The notes beneath the pieces were generated by a model. It searched no databases and was not told where the DNA came from. It saw nothing but the letters and a program-made list of their open reading frames with translations. This document shows, in pieces, positions 20,048-31,699 of a stretch of DNA of 64,000 nt (its first letter is position 1; the number at the start of each line of letters is the position of its first letter). This stretch comes from Cordilura impudica (lineage: Eukaryota > Arthropoda > Insecta > Diptera > Scathophagidae), in the NCBI GenBank assembly GCA_963682025.1, contig OY821521.1:119513520-119577519 (forward strand), written 5' to 3'. Made by a program: the position numbers and the translations under genes.

Positions 20048-20055
20048 ATGTACAT

Positions 20056-20569
20056 GTATAAAGCATTAACTTTATTTAGTCTATATTTTTGTTTATTTTA
20101 ACAATTTAGCACTTCACAGTTTATTTCACTTTCCGACAGCCAAATACACAGGCCAAACAAAATATCTAATGAATAATGCCCGGGATTTCACAAATACATA
20201 TTGGTGTTTAACGAAAAAAAAAATTGGAGAAAAAATTTTAGATTTTTGGCATGCTGGATGAGAGACGTATTGTATTTTCTCATGCTGTACAGGTCGTACA
20301 GCAAATGTATATGCTAACGTCAAACACACGTACACGATGCTTGATGTCAAGCGGTTGACAAGTGTATAGTGGCCTTAAAACACACATTTATATGAAAACG
20401 ATTATTGTGACACCAACACAGCTGCACGGCTAGAATAATTTCTATTTTTGTTGGTTGCTGAAAGAAATTAGTGCTATGAAATATTTTATTTTGTTAAAAA
20501 TAAAATCGCAAAATGAAATGCCATAATTACATTAATAACCAAAAGGAAAATTTTTTTTTTCATCAGTTT
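20056..20569. other. Intergenic repeat-like DNA, no gene seen
   Basis: Includes GCCAAATACACAGGCCAAAC and CATGCTGTACAGGTCGTACAG (with an imperfect TGTAC/GTACA hairpin) and a stretch ATACTT/AAGTGTATAG. No protein motif on either strand. Confidence 0.35.
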
Positions 20570-20890
20570 TGACATGGACTTGTATATAACTTTGTTATTT
20601 AGTATCGGATTTCAGCGATATATATACATCATATGAAAGCTTACTTGAGTGCCTTTTATTTGACATTTTTAAATTTAAAATTTGTTAACCCATTATGGAC
20701 CTATTTCAAATTTTGTATTTTTGTAAGTTTTTTCTTAAAAATGGAATTATCTCATATATAGACATATAGCATGTGTGCTTTTACGTAAACTGAATAAAAG
20801 TTGGGTCCAATAGCTTAATTTTTATATATATTTCGACCTGTTAACCCTTTCAGGACCATATGGTAATATATTTGGATTTACTTACTGTAT
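20570..20890. repeat. Diverged relative of the 7089-8180 inverted-repeat element
   Basis: GTATATAACTTTGTTATTTA, GGATTTCAGCGATATATATA, GAGTGCCTTTTATTTGACAT and GTTAACCCATTATGGACCTA align in order with 7215-7330. TTGGGTCCAATAGCTTAATTT and CCCTTTCAGGACCATAT resemble its internal repeats. Only one arm is visible. Confidence 0.55.
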
Positions 20891-21055
20891 TAACACATAT
20901 TGCTGTTCTTAAAATTGTGTTTACAAGTGCCCCTATATTAAAACAAGGAAAAATATAAATAAAATATTTATCGCTAAATCGATATATTTTCTAAACCTTA
21001 TTCTTAAAATTGAAATAAACTATGTTCGCATTGGTTTTACCAAGAATATAAATAT

Positions 21056-21565
21056 TCAAGTGGAGGGTATCAAAGATTCGGCACAGCCGAATTTAACAAA
21101 CAAATAATCCAGGTATGTATTTGTGCCGGTTAAATTTTTTGTATGTTGAAAATTCTTATTTACCATTGCTTGGGTTTGAAATTCTGCTATTATACCAGCT
21201 TTTCCATCCTTCTCGTAAATTTTTCTGGTTGATACTATGATTATTTCGCTTGTTAGTTTAAGATTTTTAACACAACAGTCTGTGACAGCTTGTTCCAAGG
21301 GTGTTTTATAATCAATATTTTTGAAAATAATATTATTTCTCTTTGAGTGTTCTTGCAAATATATAAATTGTTTGCATTCTTTTTCTTCCTCCAAATGCTG
21401 AACTTCCTCTTTTAAAGTTTTGTTTTGTGATTGAAGAGCATCTATTTTATCAGAAAGTTTAGTTACATTTCCCTTCATTTCCTCAAAATCAGTTTTTGTA
21501 GGTAAATTACCGAGCTTTTCACGCATTAATTTAGACATAAGAGCCATTAAATCATGAACAGACAT
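21056..21565 (-). pseudogene. Non-LTR retrotransposon ORF1, truncated
   Basis: About 150 codons on the minus strand, from the ATG at 21565. Residues about 20-65 form a coiled coil (FEEMKGNVTKLSDKIDALQS, then KTLKEEVQHLEEEKE). The sequence continues as YLQEHSKRNNIIFKNIDYK, the start of the RNA-recognition-like domain of LINE ORF1 proteins, and FQTQAMVNKNF. The last residues run into a TATACCCT-type repeat end (GATTCGGCACAGCCGAATTT at about 21074), so the C-terminus is replaced. ORF1 proteins bind element RNA. No ORF2 follows. Confidence 0.65.
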
Positions 21566-22099
21566 TTTCCTACTTCTTCACTTGATGCGCCATCTGGTGA
21601 CAAGCAGTCACACTTCCGCTTTGCATTAGGTGTTTCGATATTTGGTAACTTCGACATTGTCTACTTTTACTATTTCACTATTTCAAAATTAATTAATGTC
21701 TTTTTCAACCGAAAATTCACTTTAAACTTGGAGCTTTGATAAACACGTCTGCTCTTAACTACGGCTAAACAATCGTATGTTACTATTAGGTATTGTTGTT
21801 GGCGTATAGCAATCGTATCTTTGTGGTCACATTTAGTTAGACCTCATATAATATAGTCTCCTGGTGAAGGGCCCAGTACATTATTTGGGGACAGCAAATC
21901 CACCCACCCGCATTTAGTAACTAGCTGTTAAAGTTAATTGAGTTTTATTGGTTTTTCTTATATCCCTTTTTGCCATTGACGACGTAATTTCCTTAAGTTC
22001 TTCGTTTAATTGTTACCTTGTTATAGCGTCCTCCGTAGTTACGTCTGATTCGCTTCACGTTTTGTACAAGAAAGTATATGGCGTGCATTCTACAACGCT

Positions 22100-22346
22100 T
22101 AAGGTGCTATTACACGATGTGTTTTTTACATATGTACTGTCACTTTTTTATCCATGTGAAATTCCTCATGTCTGTCAAAATTCACTTTTACATAAGATTC
22201 ATAATTTTTGCTATCACACGTGCATATGTATTTCCGTATGACATAACCTCTTAATGTAAACAACAGCTGATTTAATTTGTGAATTTACAAAAATTTATTG
22301 TTGAAAAAAAGTTATATATTTTTTAATTGCATGCAATAGCACCTTT
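22100..22346. mobile_element. MITE, copy 2
   Basis: Starts AAGGTGCTATTACACGATGT and ends GCATGCAATAGCACCTT, giving imperfect terminal inverted repeats. The body shares CACACGTGCATATGTATTTC and AACAACAGCTGATTTAATTTG with copy 1 at 16481-16640. About 247 bp and non-coding. Confidence 0.65.
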
Positions 22347-22520
22347 ACAAGCGTTATTTTACCGATGTTCAATATCCAACATGCAGGCAGCAATACCTCA
22401 CACTTATTTAAAAATTTATTTGAATGGCGTGGAAGAAATAAAGAAACAAAACTGCCACTATAACATCTGATCGATATTATGCTGATATTTCAATAGAAGG
22501 AAAAATGATAAAAATTTGAA

Positions 22521-23800
22521 GTGGATTCTGGATCCGGATTCTCGTTTTTGTCTAATTTATCAGTTAAATCTTCAAAATAAAGTGCAAGTCAACATAAAGT
22601 ACACAGGTGCAGCAACCACAGATGAGTTATATATTTTTCCAGATGGGTGCTCAGCACTAATTTGTCGCACGTGGATTAGGCATTTAAAAATAAGACTTGA
22701 TGAATTTGAACAAAGCAGCACAAACGTAGAGATGATCAATTCTATCAATATTGATGTTCAAGATTTCGAACGTGAAATTTCAACTGTATTTAAACAAAAC
22801 ATTGAGTGCATCCCTAATTACAAAGTCACACTGAAGCTGCGTAAAAGTGCAACGCCGATTTACAGCAAGGAGCGTCAAATTCCCTATGCTCTAGTTAAAA
22901 AGGTAAATGAAAAGCTTGACGTACTAGAAAAAAGTGGCATAATTACCAAAGTAAGCAATAGCGACTGGGGGTCCCCTCAAGTGGTAATTCCAAAAGCTTA
23001 CGGAGAGGTTCGTTTATGAGTGGACTACAAAGTTGGCGTTAATAAACGCAAGCCTTTTAATAGCCTCAGGGACTCCAAATATTTTTGTCGACTGGATTTG
23101 TTCAAGGCGTATCTATACGTTCCAGTTGATGACAACTCCAACGAGATACAAACCATTTCAACACACAAAGGTACGTTCAAAATGAATCGCTTATCCTTTG
23201 GCATTAAAACTGCATCTGCAGAATTTAATAATAGATCAAATATTACATGATGTGCCAAACTGAATCGTACTTTGGTGATATTGTTGTGCATGGGAATCAA
23301 TGGCTGAATGCAAAGCCAATATGCAATCGTGTTTATCTCAACTTCAAAAATACATCTCAATGCTTCAAAATTTACTTTCTTTAATGAACAAATTGAATTT
23401 GTGGGCCACATCATACAACAAAGCAAAGTTCAAAAATCAGCATCTAAAGTTAAAGCCATTATTATTGTTCGAGGATTTCTGGGGATGGTAACACATTACT
23501 CAAGATTCATCCAAATACTTCTACAATTACAACTCTACGTCTACTGCTGCAGAAAAATACTTCCTTCAAATGGTCACTTAAATGCAAAAGAGCTTTTGAT
23601 GAACTTAAGCATGAAATTTCTAGTAATCGCGTTATTATGCCTTTCAACCCCGAATTGCCAGTACAGCTTGATGTGATGGAAGTCCCAGTGGGATAGCAGG
23701 CGTGTTATCACATCTTATTGGTAAGGAGGAACGTCCCATAGCGTTTCCATCAAGATCTCTCACTTCAGCAGAACAAACCTACTGTAACGTTGCAAGGCAA
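22521..23800 (+). pseudogene. pol: Decayed gypsy pol (protease-RT-RNase H start), K02A2.6-like, copy A
   Basis: VDSGSGFSFLS at 22521 is an aspartic protease box. LKLRKSATPIYSKERQIPYA and GIITKVSNSDWGSPQVV open the RT. Motif A is FCRLDLFKAYLYVPV, followed by THKGTFKMNRLSFGIKTASA. The catalytic box region (about 23270) is shifted. HLNASKFTFFNEQIEFVGHI and RGFLGMVTHYSRF follow in another frame. The RNase H start (GIAGVLSHLIGKEERPIAF, then SLTSAEQTYCNVA) ends abruptly at about 23800. A stop after GEVRL (23018) and several shifts make it dead. The motif order is that of the K02A2.6/mag-like group of Ty3/gypsy. Confidence 0.75.
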
Positions 23801-24184
23801 AACGTACATAACCAACACCACAACATAGTACTATAACTTATATGACATCACAATACACAAACACTAACTGACTAAACTACTCGTACTTAACTTAGATGAC
23901 GTCAAAATATACATAAATAACACAAATGCTGACTGAACCTATATCAACCAGATTACATTAAAGCACCATCTTTAATAATAATTATTGATGCTCACTCAGT
24001 CAGTATATAAATTTAGAAAAGTAAGCAAGGTTGGTATAGGTAAAGTCAGTCAAGTCGAGTTAATGACGAGGCTCCGAGTTAATTCGAGTTAATGACGAAG
24101 CTCAGTGTCTGGACAATTTACTACCAAGTAAAATAGATCATAACACATATTTTGTGTTAAGGGTGATCGGTCTCGGCCATCATC
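23801..24184. other. Promoter-like or LTR-like non-coding segment, copy A
   Basis: RNase H homology breaks at about 23800. The following DNA has CACTCAGTCAGTATATAAATT (TATA-like) then AAAGTCAGTCAAGTCGAGTTAATGACGA and repeats of CGAGTTAATGACGA. This looks like the promoter part of an LTR or another element inserted in the gypsy relic. Copy B equivalent: about 44246-44630. Confidence 0.35.
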
Positions 24185-24365
24185 AATTCATTTATACAGC
24201 GACTTCTGTTGACTCTGCTCATTTATACAGCGACTTCTGTTGACTGTTCTCATTTGACTGTTCTCATTTATACAGCGACTTCTGTTGACTGTTCTTACTT
24301 ATACAGCGACTTCTGTTGACGGTTCTTATTTATACAGCGACTTCGGTTGACTGTTCTCATTTAAG
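24185..24365 (+). repeat. Minisatellite 1, copy A
   Basis: Five to six tandem units of about 33 bp with the core TTTATACAGCGACTTCTGTT followed by GACTGTTCTCA. Non-coding. Confidence 0.8.
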
Positions 24366-24439
24366 CTTCTGCTCTTATCTTTCATATCGATATTGGCAAA
24401 CGACGCTGCCGACCAGCACCACCGTGATCTAACACTGCC

Positions 24440-24870
24440 GATCAGTACCACCGACATTGCCAACACAGTCAACAACTATCGAGCAGACAACTCAGTCGAG
24501 CGAAGCAGCCGAACACCGACACAACAGGCTGCCACCGATGCAAGTAGCCGAACACAGATACAACCAATATAAGCAGACGATCACCGATACAACCGACAGC
24601 TACCAATACAAGCAGCCGAAACCCGATACAAGCGACTGCTACCGATACAGGCAGCCGAACACCGATACAACCGGCTGCCACCGATACAAGTAACCGAAGC
24701 CAGATAAACCGACTACTACCGATAAGCAGCCGAATCTCCGATATACTCGACGGTAAACGATGCAAGCAGCCGAACACCGATACAACCGAATGCCAGCGAT
24801 ACAAGTAGCCGCAGCCAGATACAACCGACTACTACAGATAAGCAGCCGAATCACCGACATACCCAACGGT
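24440..24870 (+). repeat. Minisatellite 2 (CCGATACAACCGA units), copy A
   Basis: Irregular tandem units around GCAGCCGAACACCGATACAA and CCGACTGCCACCGATACAAG. The repeat keeps frames open on both strands, which yields long but meaningless translations. GC content is well above the surroundings. Copy B has more units. Confidence 0.75.
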
Positions 24871-25089
24871 TACCATAACGGTTACCCATTACACCGATAT
24901 TGCCACTAATACTAGCCTAAGAGGCTTGAGTAAGACGAAGAACCATTCGCAAGGGTCATATATAAAACTTTTGGAGCAAATTACATTAGCCGCTGACATT
25001 GTGCCTATTTAAATGCAGAGGGCATATGATACAACATCTACAAATACTGGTATCAACACAGGCGCCGCCACCATGTGTATGAAATAATA

Positions 25090-26060
25090 TTGCGCAGCGT
25101 GTTCGAAACAAAGTTATCTTCAACCTCTGCTCCAGAAGTTTCAATATTTGAAAAATTTGCCAAATCGTGACCAAATTTTAACAACGAATTATTTAGAAGT
25201 GGTAGTGAAGATGCAACAGTTTGTTTACAAATAAGTCCAGATGAACATGCAAATTGTATAAAGTTTTGTTATGTTCAACTGACTAAATCTCAAAATCGAG
25301 AAGGCTATAAAGAATTACTCCAGTTGGTCTTAATCTTTCATGGTGCAGAGCGGTATAACTTTCGACGCCCGGTCCAACTAGGCATCCACATTGTATGTCA
25401 AAAGCAATATATTCCTTGAAAATATTTCTGTTCCGTGACCAATTCTCACTCACGAAAAATATATTAAATATATTAAAGCCTCCTTTCAGATGTGCTAACG
25501 CAATAGAGGTAGCGCTTAAAGATTTGACTTTTATTGAAGAGGGTATAAAGTATTCTGAAATTAACCCAGAAATCTCAGCAGTAATTCTTAGAAAAATTAG
25601 CAACCATTTATGGTATATTTCTGAGGAAGCAGTAGCTCTAACCTTTTTCGATTCAAAAATAAGCTTTGAAGAAAAACGTAAAATATTTGAAAAACTTAAA
25701 TTAAGAGAACCAGTTGGAAAATTAAAAAATGGTCGATCTTATTCGAATTTTATGGACTTTCAAAAATACTCCTTGTGACTTTGTATCAGAGAAAACAAAG
25801 TATTTCTTCAGTCGGTTTAGTTTATCCCTGGAATTTCTAGAGTTTGAGCATTCAACTTGGGAAAAATAATTTGAATTTGAGAAACGTTGGACATTCTGTA
25901 AGGGCTTATTTGTTGTAAACGATACTGCTGAGGGATGCGTTAAGTTCATTCAAGATTTTAACAGAATGTTAACCAATGATGAAGAGGAAAAAAATCTGAT
26001 CCATAAATTTAAGAAATATAGATCCAGAAACCAATTCTCTAATCTAATTTTATGTTTTAT
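25090..26060 (+). pseudogene. Remnant of an arthropod transposase-like gene (KFRAPGA..HHARW family), copy A
   Basis: Fragments in order: FETKLSSTSAPEVSIFEKFA; NREGYKELLQLVLIFHGAE; a shifted FRRPVQLGI; then MSKAIYSLKIFLFRDQFSLT, LKPPFRCANAIEVALKDLTF, INPEISAVILRKISNHLWYI, SEEAVALTFFDSKISFEEKR. In the same frame after a stop comes DFVSEKTKYFFSRF and, after another stop, FVVNDTAEGCVKFIQDFNRM, LTNDEEEKNL. From memory, many arthropod uncharacterised proteins share 'DYRELLEL..IFLG', 'KFRAPGAxHHARWMAKAIYxLKIFLFR' and 'VVNDTAERGVxLIxxFN', and are mobile-element proteins. Here only the C-terminal part is left. The biochemical role is not known to me; a DNA transposase is the likeliest. Confidence 0.6.
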
Positions 26061-26960
26061 TTTTTTTTATTTATTTGAATAAACACAATAAATATAAAAG
26101 ATTATAAAACATTTTTTTCGTATAAAGGTATATTGAAGTCGTTTCTTATTAATTTTTAAATATAAAGGAACATACATCTGGCCGGGGAACTGGAATCAAA
26201 GCACTTCAAAATTTGGCCATACTAATAAGAACACCGCTAATGTATATCCATAATAAGCGCATATAGAAAATAAATCTGTATATTATTTTATTTATACAAA
26301 ATTCTGCAAAAAGTAGTATAATTTTAAGGGTTGTATTTTTAGTACATATATAAACTGTGCACACTTGCATTTAAAAATAGTAGTGCAGCCATAAAATATT
26401 TACCCTGTAAAAAATTGGTGTTTAAAAAAATTTTCACGCCGAAATTTAAATTATAACTCTTCTTAATTATAAAACATTTTTTAAATTTATTATTTAAGTC
26501 GGGACGGAGGCAAACGCCATTCCCGGACTACCAAAAATTTTACTCACATTAGGAGTTACTCACGTTAGCAATAATTGCGGAGCTCAGCTCAATCGATGTG
26601 CAACGATCAAGCCGCGCCCTGGAAAACATGTATTCATGCTTTTCTTAGCACAAATGCCATTCCTGACTACCAAAAATTTTAGGCACGGGTTATTCACATT
26701 AGGAATAGTCGCGGAGCTCAACTCAATCAAAATGCAATGATCAAGCCTCGCCCTGAGAAGCATGTATTCAAGCTTTTCTTAGTACAAACCGAACTTCTTA
26801 TGGCACATTAAAAATAAACTAATTGAGAAGTACAATTCATCATTACGCTGTATTATAATACTATTTACTTATTTTACTGCCAGCTAGTAAACAAAGTGAT
26901 CGTATCATTGTGAACGAAATAAAACTGAAATTGTGTAAAAACTCTAACGACACACAAGAT
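26061..26960. other. Non-coding repeat DNA with a 140-bp tandem duplication, copy A
   Basis: After AATAAACACAATAAATATAAA (a likely 3' end) the DNA is AT-rich. GCCATTCCCGGACTACCAAA at 26516 recurs as GCCATTCCTGACTACCAAAA at 26656, and the units share GCGGAGCTCARCTCAATC and GATCAAGCCKCGCCCTG. Copy B equivalent: 49216-50120, with the repeat at about 49682 and 49822. No gene is seen. Confidence 0.5.
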
Positions 26961-26969
26961 AAACATTTT

Positions 26970-27355
26970 TACAGTGTACGGTATGTTCCTGGCAGACTCA
27001 AAGAATATAAGAAACACAATAGAAAACAAAAACATCAACTACGCATACACACCAAACAAAACACTTAGTACAATTTTCTCAAACATTAAAGCCCCATCGA
27101 CAAACAACAACAAAAAAATAACATAGTGTACGAAATCAGATGTAAAGGGGATACCGACTACAGCTGTGATTTAATTTATATTGGTACAACCAAACGAACG
27201 CTAGAGACGGGAATGGGAGAACACAAAAACGACATTGCCAAACAAAAACTCGCAACAGCTTTGGCGCAACACGTATGGGAGACAGGTCACACAGCTGACT
27301 TTGAAAAAGTAAAAATATTAGATAGAGAAAACATTGAAAAGAAAAGGTACACCAT
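26970..27355 (+). pseudogene. Penelope-like element, 3' end of the RT-endonuclease gene, copy A (5' half of split)
   Basis: FLADSKNIRNTIENKNINYA and LSTIFSNIKAPS lead, across a shift in an A-run, to IVYEIRCKG and LIYIGTTKRTLETGMGEHKN, then LAQHVWETGHTADFEKVKIL and NIEKKRYT. The YxI...YIGxT pattern with downstream H and E is the GIY-YIG endonuclease of Penelope-like retroelements, which nicks the target. The gene is cut at 27355 by the BEL element and resumes at 33536/33541. The upstream reverse transcriptase is missing. Shared in copy B. Confidence 0.8.
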
Positions 27356-27670
27356 TGTCGTCCTCCAAATTAAATAAAAAACTCCGTCGATATGTGTATA
27401 AAACTAAGTTTAGTAATTTGAGTAATTTATTCTATTTTGTTGGACATCTTATCTTTTGGACGACATTATACAAACTGCCGCCAACATTAAATAGTCTCAA
27501 TAATAAAATGGCCGTAATGCTTGTATATATAATTATTAATAATTTAAAAGTTGGCCTTACTGTCTCAAAAGGAGAAATTAGGGGAAATGATAATTAAACA
27601 TAAAATACATAAACAAAGCAAACAGAACAAAACAGCTGATCAGGGATGAGAGTTATCGGCATTATCAACA
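27356..27670 (-). repeat. 3' LTR of the BEL element
   Basis: On the plus strand it runs TGTCGTCCTCCAAATTAAAT to ATTATCAACA. Eight substitutions separate it from 33221-33535; no indels. Confidence 0.9.
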
Positions 27671-28499
27671 TCCCCGCCTCCGTGAATGGTCTCCATGTGG
27701 ACCACTTCACCAACATCTTGAACGTCTAATACTGCAAGTTTTGAAACAGGACGTCGCAGGCACCCGGTATTAGTGTTCACCTCTGCTGATCTTGCAACAC
27801 CATCTTTGCCCACAAACAAATTAACGATACGTCCTCTTTTCCATTTGGATCTCGGCTGGTCAGTTTCGCAGATCAAAACTAAGGCTCCTGTGGACAACGG
27901 CTTAGCAGGGAGACACCATTTTGTCCTTCGAGTAAGCTCGGGCAAATATTCCAGCGTCCATCTTTTCCATAAACAATTATTTGGGTTTTGCAGAATTCTC
28001 CACTGCTTTCTTAAAGAGCAAAATCTTGGGTTAAATGGAGCTGGAGTCTGTGTAGAATTGTGGCAGCCTAATAAAAAATGATTGGGCGACAGCGGCTCTG
28101 GCTCATCCGGAGTAACAGGCAAATGTGTGAGAGGCCTCGAATTTACAATATTTTCACACTCCACTAATAGACTATACAATGTTTCTGGCCGAGGTGTTTT
28201 CTCTTTTAGTGTTGCATACAAAGCCCTCTTTATTGATTGGACGACACGTTCCCATGAGCCACCAGCACTGAAATCAGAAGGGGTGTTGAATTTCCACTTT
28301 ATGCCTAGAGGTTTCAACCCAGCATCAATTTTATCAAAATCAATAAAGTTCTCTTCTTCGCCCAGCTCTTTATTAATACCAACAAAATTTGTACTGTTGT
28401 CGCTTCTCATCTGGACGTGGACACCACGACGATTTATAAAATTGCGAATACACAGCAAACACCAATCGCTAGACAGATCCACGGACAGCTCCAAATGTA
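27640..28499 (-). pseudogene. pol: BEL integrase core and C-terminus
   Basis: Continues as LSVDLSSDWCLLCIRNFINR, MRSDNSTNFVG (second catalytic Asp), SAGGSWERVVQSIKRAL (catalytic Glu), NSRPLTHLPV and SPNHFLLGC. It then has the BEL C-terminal domain with RRTKWCLPAKPLSTGALVLI and RRPVSKLAVLD, ending DNADNSHP at 27640, just before the polypurine tract. The DDE set is complete but the gene is split by a shift from the first Asp. Confidence 0.85.
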
Positions 28500-30780
28500 C
28501 GAGTTGTCAAACACGTAAATAGTGCAACCCAACGCTTTTCATGACTGCGGCGTACGGCCACAAAGACAGGGCCGAAATAGTCCAAGCCAGTATAAGAAAA
28601 TGGACGAACAAAGGCACTTAAACGATCTTCTGGAAGGGGCCCCATTATAGGTTGCAAGGGCTTACATTTCCTTAGTTTGCATCCACAGCATGCAGCTTTG
28701 ACACTTCTCAGCACGACACGTATTGACGAAATCCAAAATTTAAGGCGTATTTGACAGATCACAGACTCATCATTGATATGGTGTTGACCTTCGTGATACC
28801 ATTTAACTATAAGGTGGGTCAATGGATCACTTTTGGGCAAAATGTACGGTCTTTTGGTACCAAACGTTATAAGTGGTGCGTTATCGATCCTGCCACCGCA
28901 TCGTAGATTTTCAAATGCGTCAATATACGGGTTAAGAGATTTTATGGGACTGTCTGGAGGCACATTTATCTTCTCTAAAAGACAGGAATATTCATTATTA
29001 AATGCAGTTCTCTGCACTGACCTTATTATAAATCGTTCAGCATATTCCTCTTCGTCCACAGACAGATCCCCCTTTGAATCTGGCAGTTGTTTGCATTTCG
29101 ACTTCAAGTTGTTTATGTATCTAAATACCCATGCCATACACCTTTTAAGCCGCCGGTACTTCGAAAATCGTTTCGCATCAAAAATCGAAATGTTTATAGT
29201 TTTAGTGGACAGCACAAAACGTCCTTGGCGTAGTTCTTCTTCACTGTGTGTTTCTTCAGTTGAATTACCGCTAGAGGGCCACAAATTTGAAGGGCGACGC
29301 AAAAAACCCGGTCCATTTTTCCATCGGCTATCAGGATTATATACGGTACACGGCCTTGTACCATCATCAGCAGGATTCATTTCACCTGGAACCCAACGCC
29401 ATTGATCTTCTTGTGAAGACTCCAAAATCTCCGCGACTCGGTTGGCCACAAACTGTTTATAATGTCGATGATCTGATGTGAGCCATTTAATCACTGTACT
29501 GGAGTCCGTCCAAAACCAAATTTGTTCTGGTTGAATATTGTGGTATTTGATGATGCCAGCTTTAAGCCACACAGCCATCACCGCAGCCTGCAATTCTAGC
29601 CTTGGGATCGTCATAAACTTATTGGGGGCACAATTACTCTTCCCCGTAACAAACGATATTTTAGTTCCGCCGTTAGTATCGAGCCTCCAATATGCCACCG
29701 CTGCCATTGCTACCTCGCTTGCATCCCAAACTATATGTAAGGTTGTACCTCGATGAGACAAATTAGAAAAATAACATCTTGGGATACAAAAGTCCCTTAC
29801 CTTTTTCAACCCACAGATCCAAGAACTCCAACGACCGCCTCTGGTATTACTTCATCCCATTCCAAGCCACACTTCCAAAGCGACTGCATAAAGATTTTGC
29901 CAGCGATAGTGAAATCGCATAAGAAACCGTAGAGGTCAAATACCGACATTATCAAACTGAGCACTTCACGCTTTGTCGGTGTCCGTTTGTTTTCCAAAAT
30001 ATCCGTAGAGACACGATTAAATTGCAAATTGAAGATAAATTTATAATTTGCTGGGGACCACTGCATTCCCAAAATTTTCTCTGTCTTATCAGCTGATATG
30101 TTTATGTTTGATAAAGCAGGGTTGCCAAAGTGTTCATTTATTTTACCCGAGTTGGAAATAATTTTGTGCATCGTAAATCCCGCCGCTCGGTGTATTTTGA
30201 CCATATTCATAGCTTGGACCACATTCATAGCTTCATCAACGGAGCTAAAACAATCAGCATAATCATCCACATAGTGACGTTTTACAATAGCTTCTGCTGC
30301 TCTGGGCATATTTTGTTTAAATTTTTCAGCATTCAAATTTTTAATGTACTGGGCTATTGTGGGTGAACATGTTGCTCCGAATATCGCCCTTGTCATGACA
30401 TATTGCTCAATGGGCCCGTTGTTGTTTTCGCGATATAAAAAGCGTTAGAAATGCTGATCCTCTTTTCGGATGGCCACTTGCAAAAACATTTCCTTTATAT
30501 CGCCACAAACTGCAATTGGTTCTATTCGAAATTTAAATAAAACACTAAGTAATGGTTTATTTAAATCTGGACCCGGCAAGAGACAGTCATTTAACGAAAC
30601 ACCCTGTACTTTTGCAGCAGCATCAAATACAAAGCGTAGACTTTCCTTGTTAGGATTAAATACTGCAAAATGAGGTAAAAGGAAAATATTAGAGCAACAA
30701 ATGTTTTCTTCTTCTGAAGTAACACGTCTTGCATAACCATTTTTCAAAATATGTTTTTGCATTTTTTGCCTGTATTCGAT
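28500..30780 (-). pseudogene. pol: BEL reverse transcriptase, RNase H and N-terminal integrase
   Basis: LPHFAVFNPNKESLRFVFDA opens RT. GDIKEMFLQVAI (30530) is motif A, with a TAA at 30445. TRAIFGATCSPTIAQY and RHYVDDYADCF (YVDD, about 30260) follow, then KREVLSLIMSVFDLYGFLCD. A shift near 29806 leads to RNase H (LHIVWDASEVAMAAVAYW, RLELQAAVMAVWL, FWTDSSTVIKWL, with Asp, Glu and Asp). The integrase zinc region is YHEGQHHIND and ACCGCKLRKC, and FSYTGLDYFGPVFV has the first core Asp (28590). A shift near 28490 separates the rest. Confidence 0.85.
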
Positions 30781-31699
30781 TTAAAATTTTGGGTTTATTT
30801 TAAATTTGTTTTCCACTAGATGGAGACGTCTTGAAGCTGAACCATAGCTATCGGGAAACGACCTATTTTCATTTCGCCATAAAAGGCCACATTCGTACCT
30901 GCCATCATAGTATTTTGTTGTGGACTTTAGAATATTTAGCGCCTTTTCTTCACTTTTAGGCATGACAGGTTTCGAATCGAGTTTTACCAAACACGATTCT
31001 ATTTCAAAATATTGTTTCATCATGTGCTCCATACAACTGTTATTTTCTTGGTGCTTTGCCAGAAACACACTTTTGACCATGTCCTTGTTATTGTTACCAG
31101 TTGGACCATAAACTACCCATCCAAGTCTTGTCCTTACAGCTATAGGGCCATTTTCATCTGGACATCTGGGTATTTCCACGGGAACTGACAAAAATGCATG
31201 CGACAAACTAATTATCATCTTTGGCCTTATTCTGTAATAATCGGCGAGGGGCAACTCTTCAAGATGATTTTTACAATTTATGCCACCCATGGAAAACGAC
31301 TGTGTTGGCAACTCTAAATTTTTAACCAAATATACTTTTGAAATGTTATATTTCTCACTTTCATTTTGTGAGCCACTAATTGTCAAGTCAACAGTTTCTG
31401 TTTGTTGGCTACTACTGTGCCCATTAAGCCATTGCAATTTCAAATTTTCCTTTTTTCCTTCCAATCCAATTTGTTTTCCAATATCCCAATCTAGCATGGT
31501 GGCGTCAGCGCCGTCGTCTATAAATGCGTAGATGGATATACGTTTTTTGGGACCATAAATCATCACTGGGATTATTTGAAATAAGATTTCACTCTTTTGA
31601 GTACCTGCATGTAGATTTACAACTTCTCTGGGATTTTCATTTCGAGCAACTGTGGCAACGCTATTGTTTTGTTTACATTGTTTATCATCTGGTGAGTGC
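30781..31699 (-). pseudogene. pol: BEL protease and pol linker
   Basis: IYAFIDDGADATMLDWDIGK at about 31530 is the aspartic protease box; BEL proteases vary at this site (DDGA here instead of DSGA). Later comes PRCPDENGPIAVRTRLGWVV followed by YGP, a segment conserved between protease and RT in BEL/Pao elements. A TAA at 30781 ends the frame, which resumes directly in the same frame. Confidence 0.7.

Noticed and set aside
24469..24866. Long minus-strand frames rich in Val/Leu/Ile/Gly
   Set aside because: They arise from the CCGATACAACCGA minisatellite read backwards; the same happens at 44916-45346.
25283..25603. Minus-strand frame opposite the transposase-like remnant
   Set aside because: The plus strand carries the conserved family blocks; the minus frame is a shadow, repeated at 45769-46386, 47110-47568 and 48438-48758.
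28833..29405. 190-codon plus-strand frame
   Set aside because: It is antisense to the BEL RNase H/integrase, whose motifs are clear on the minus strand.
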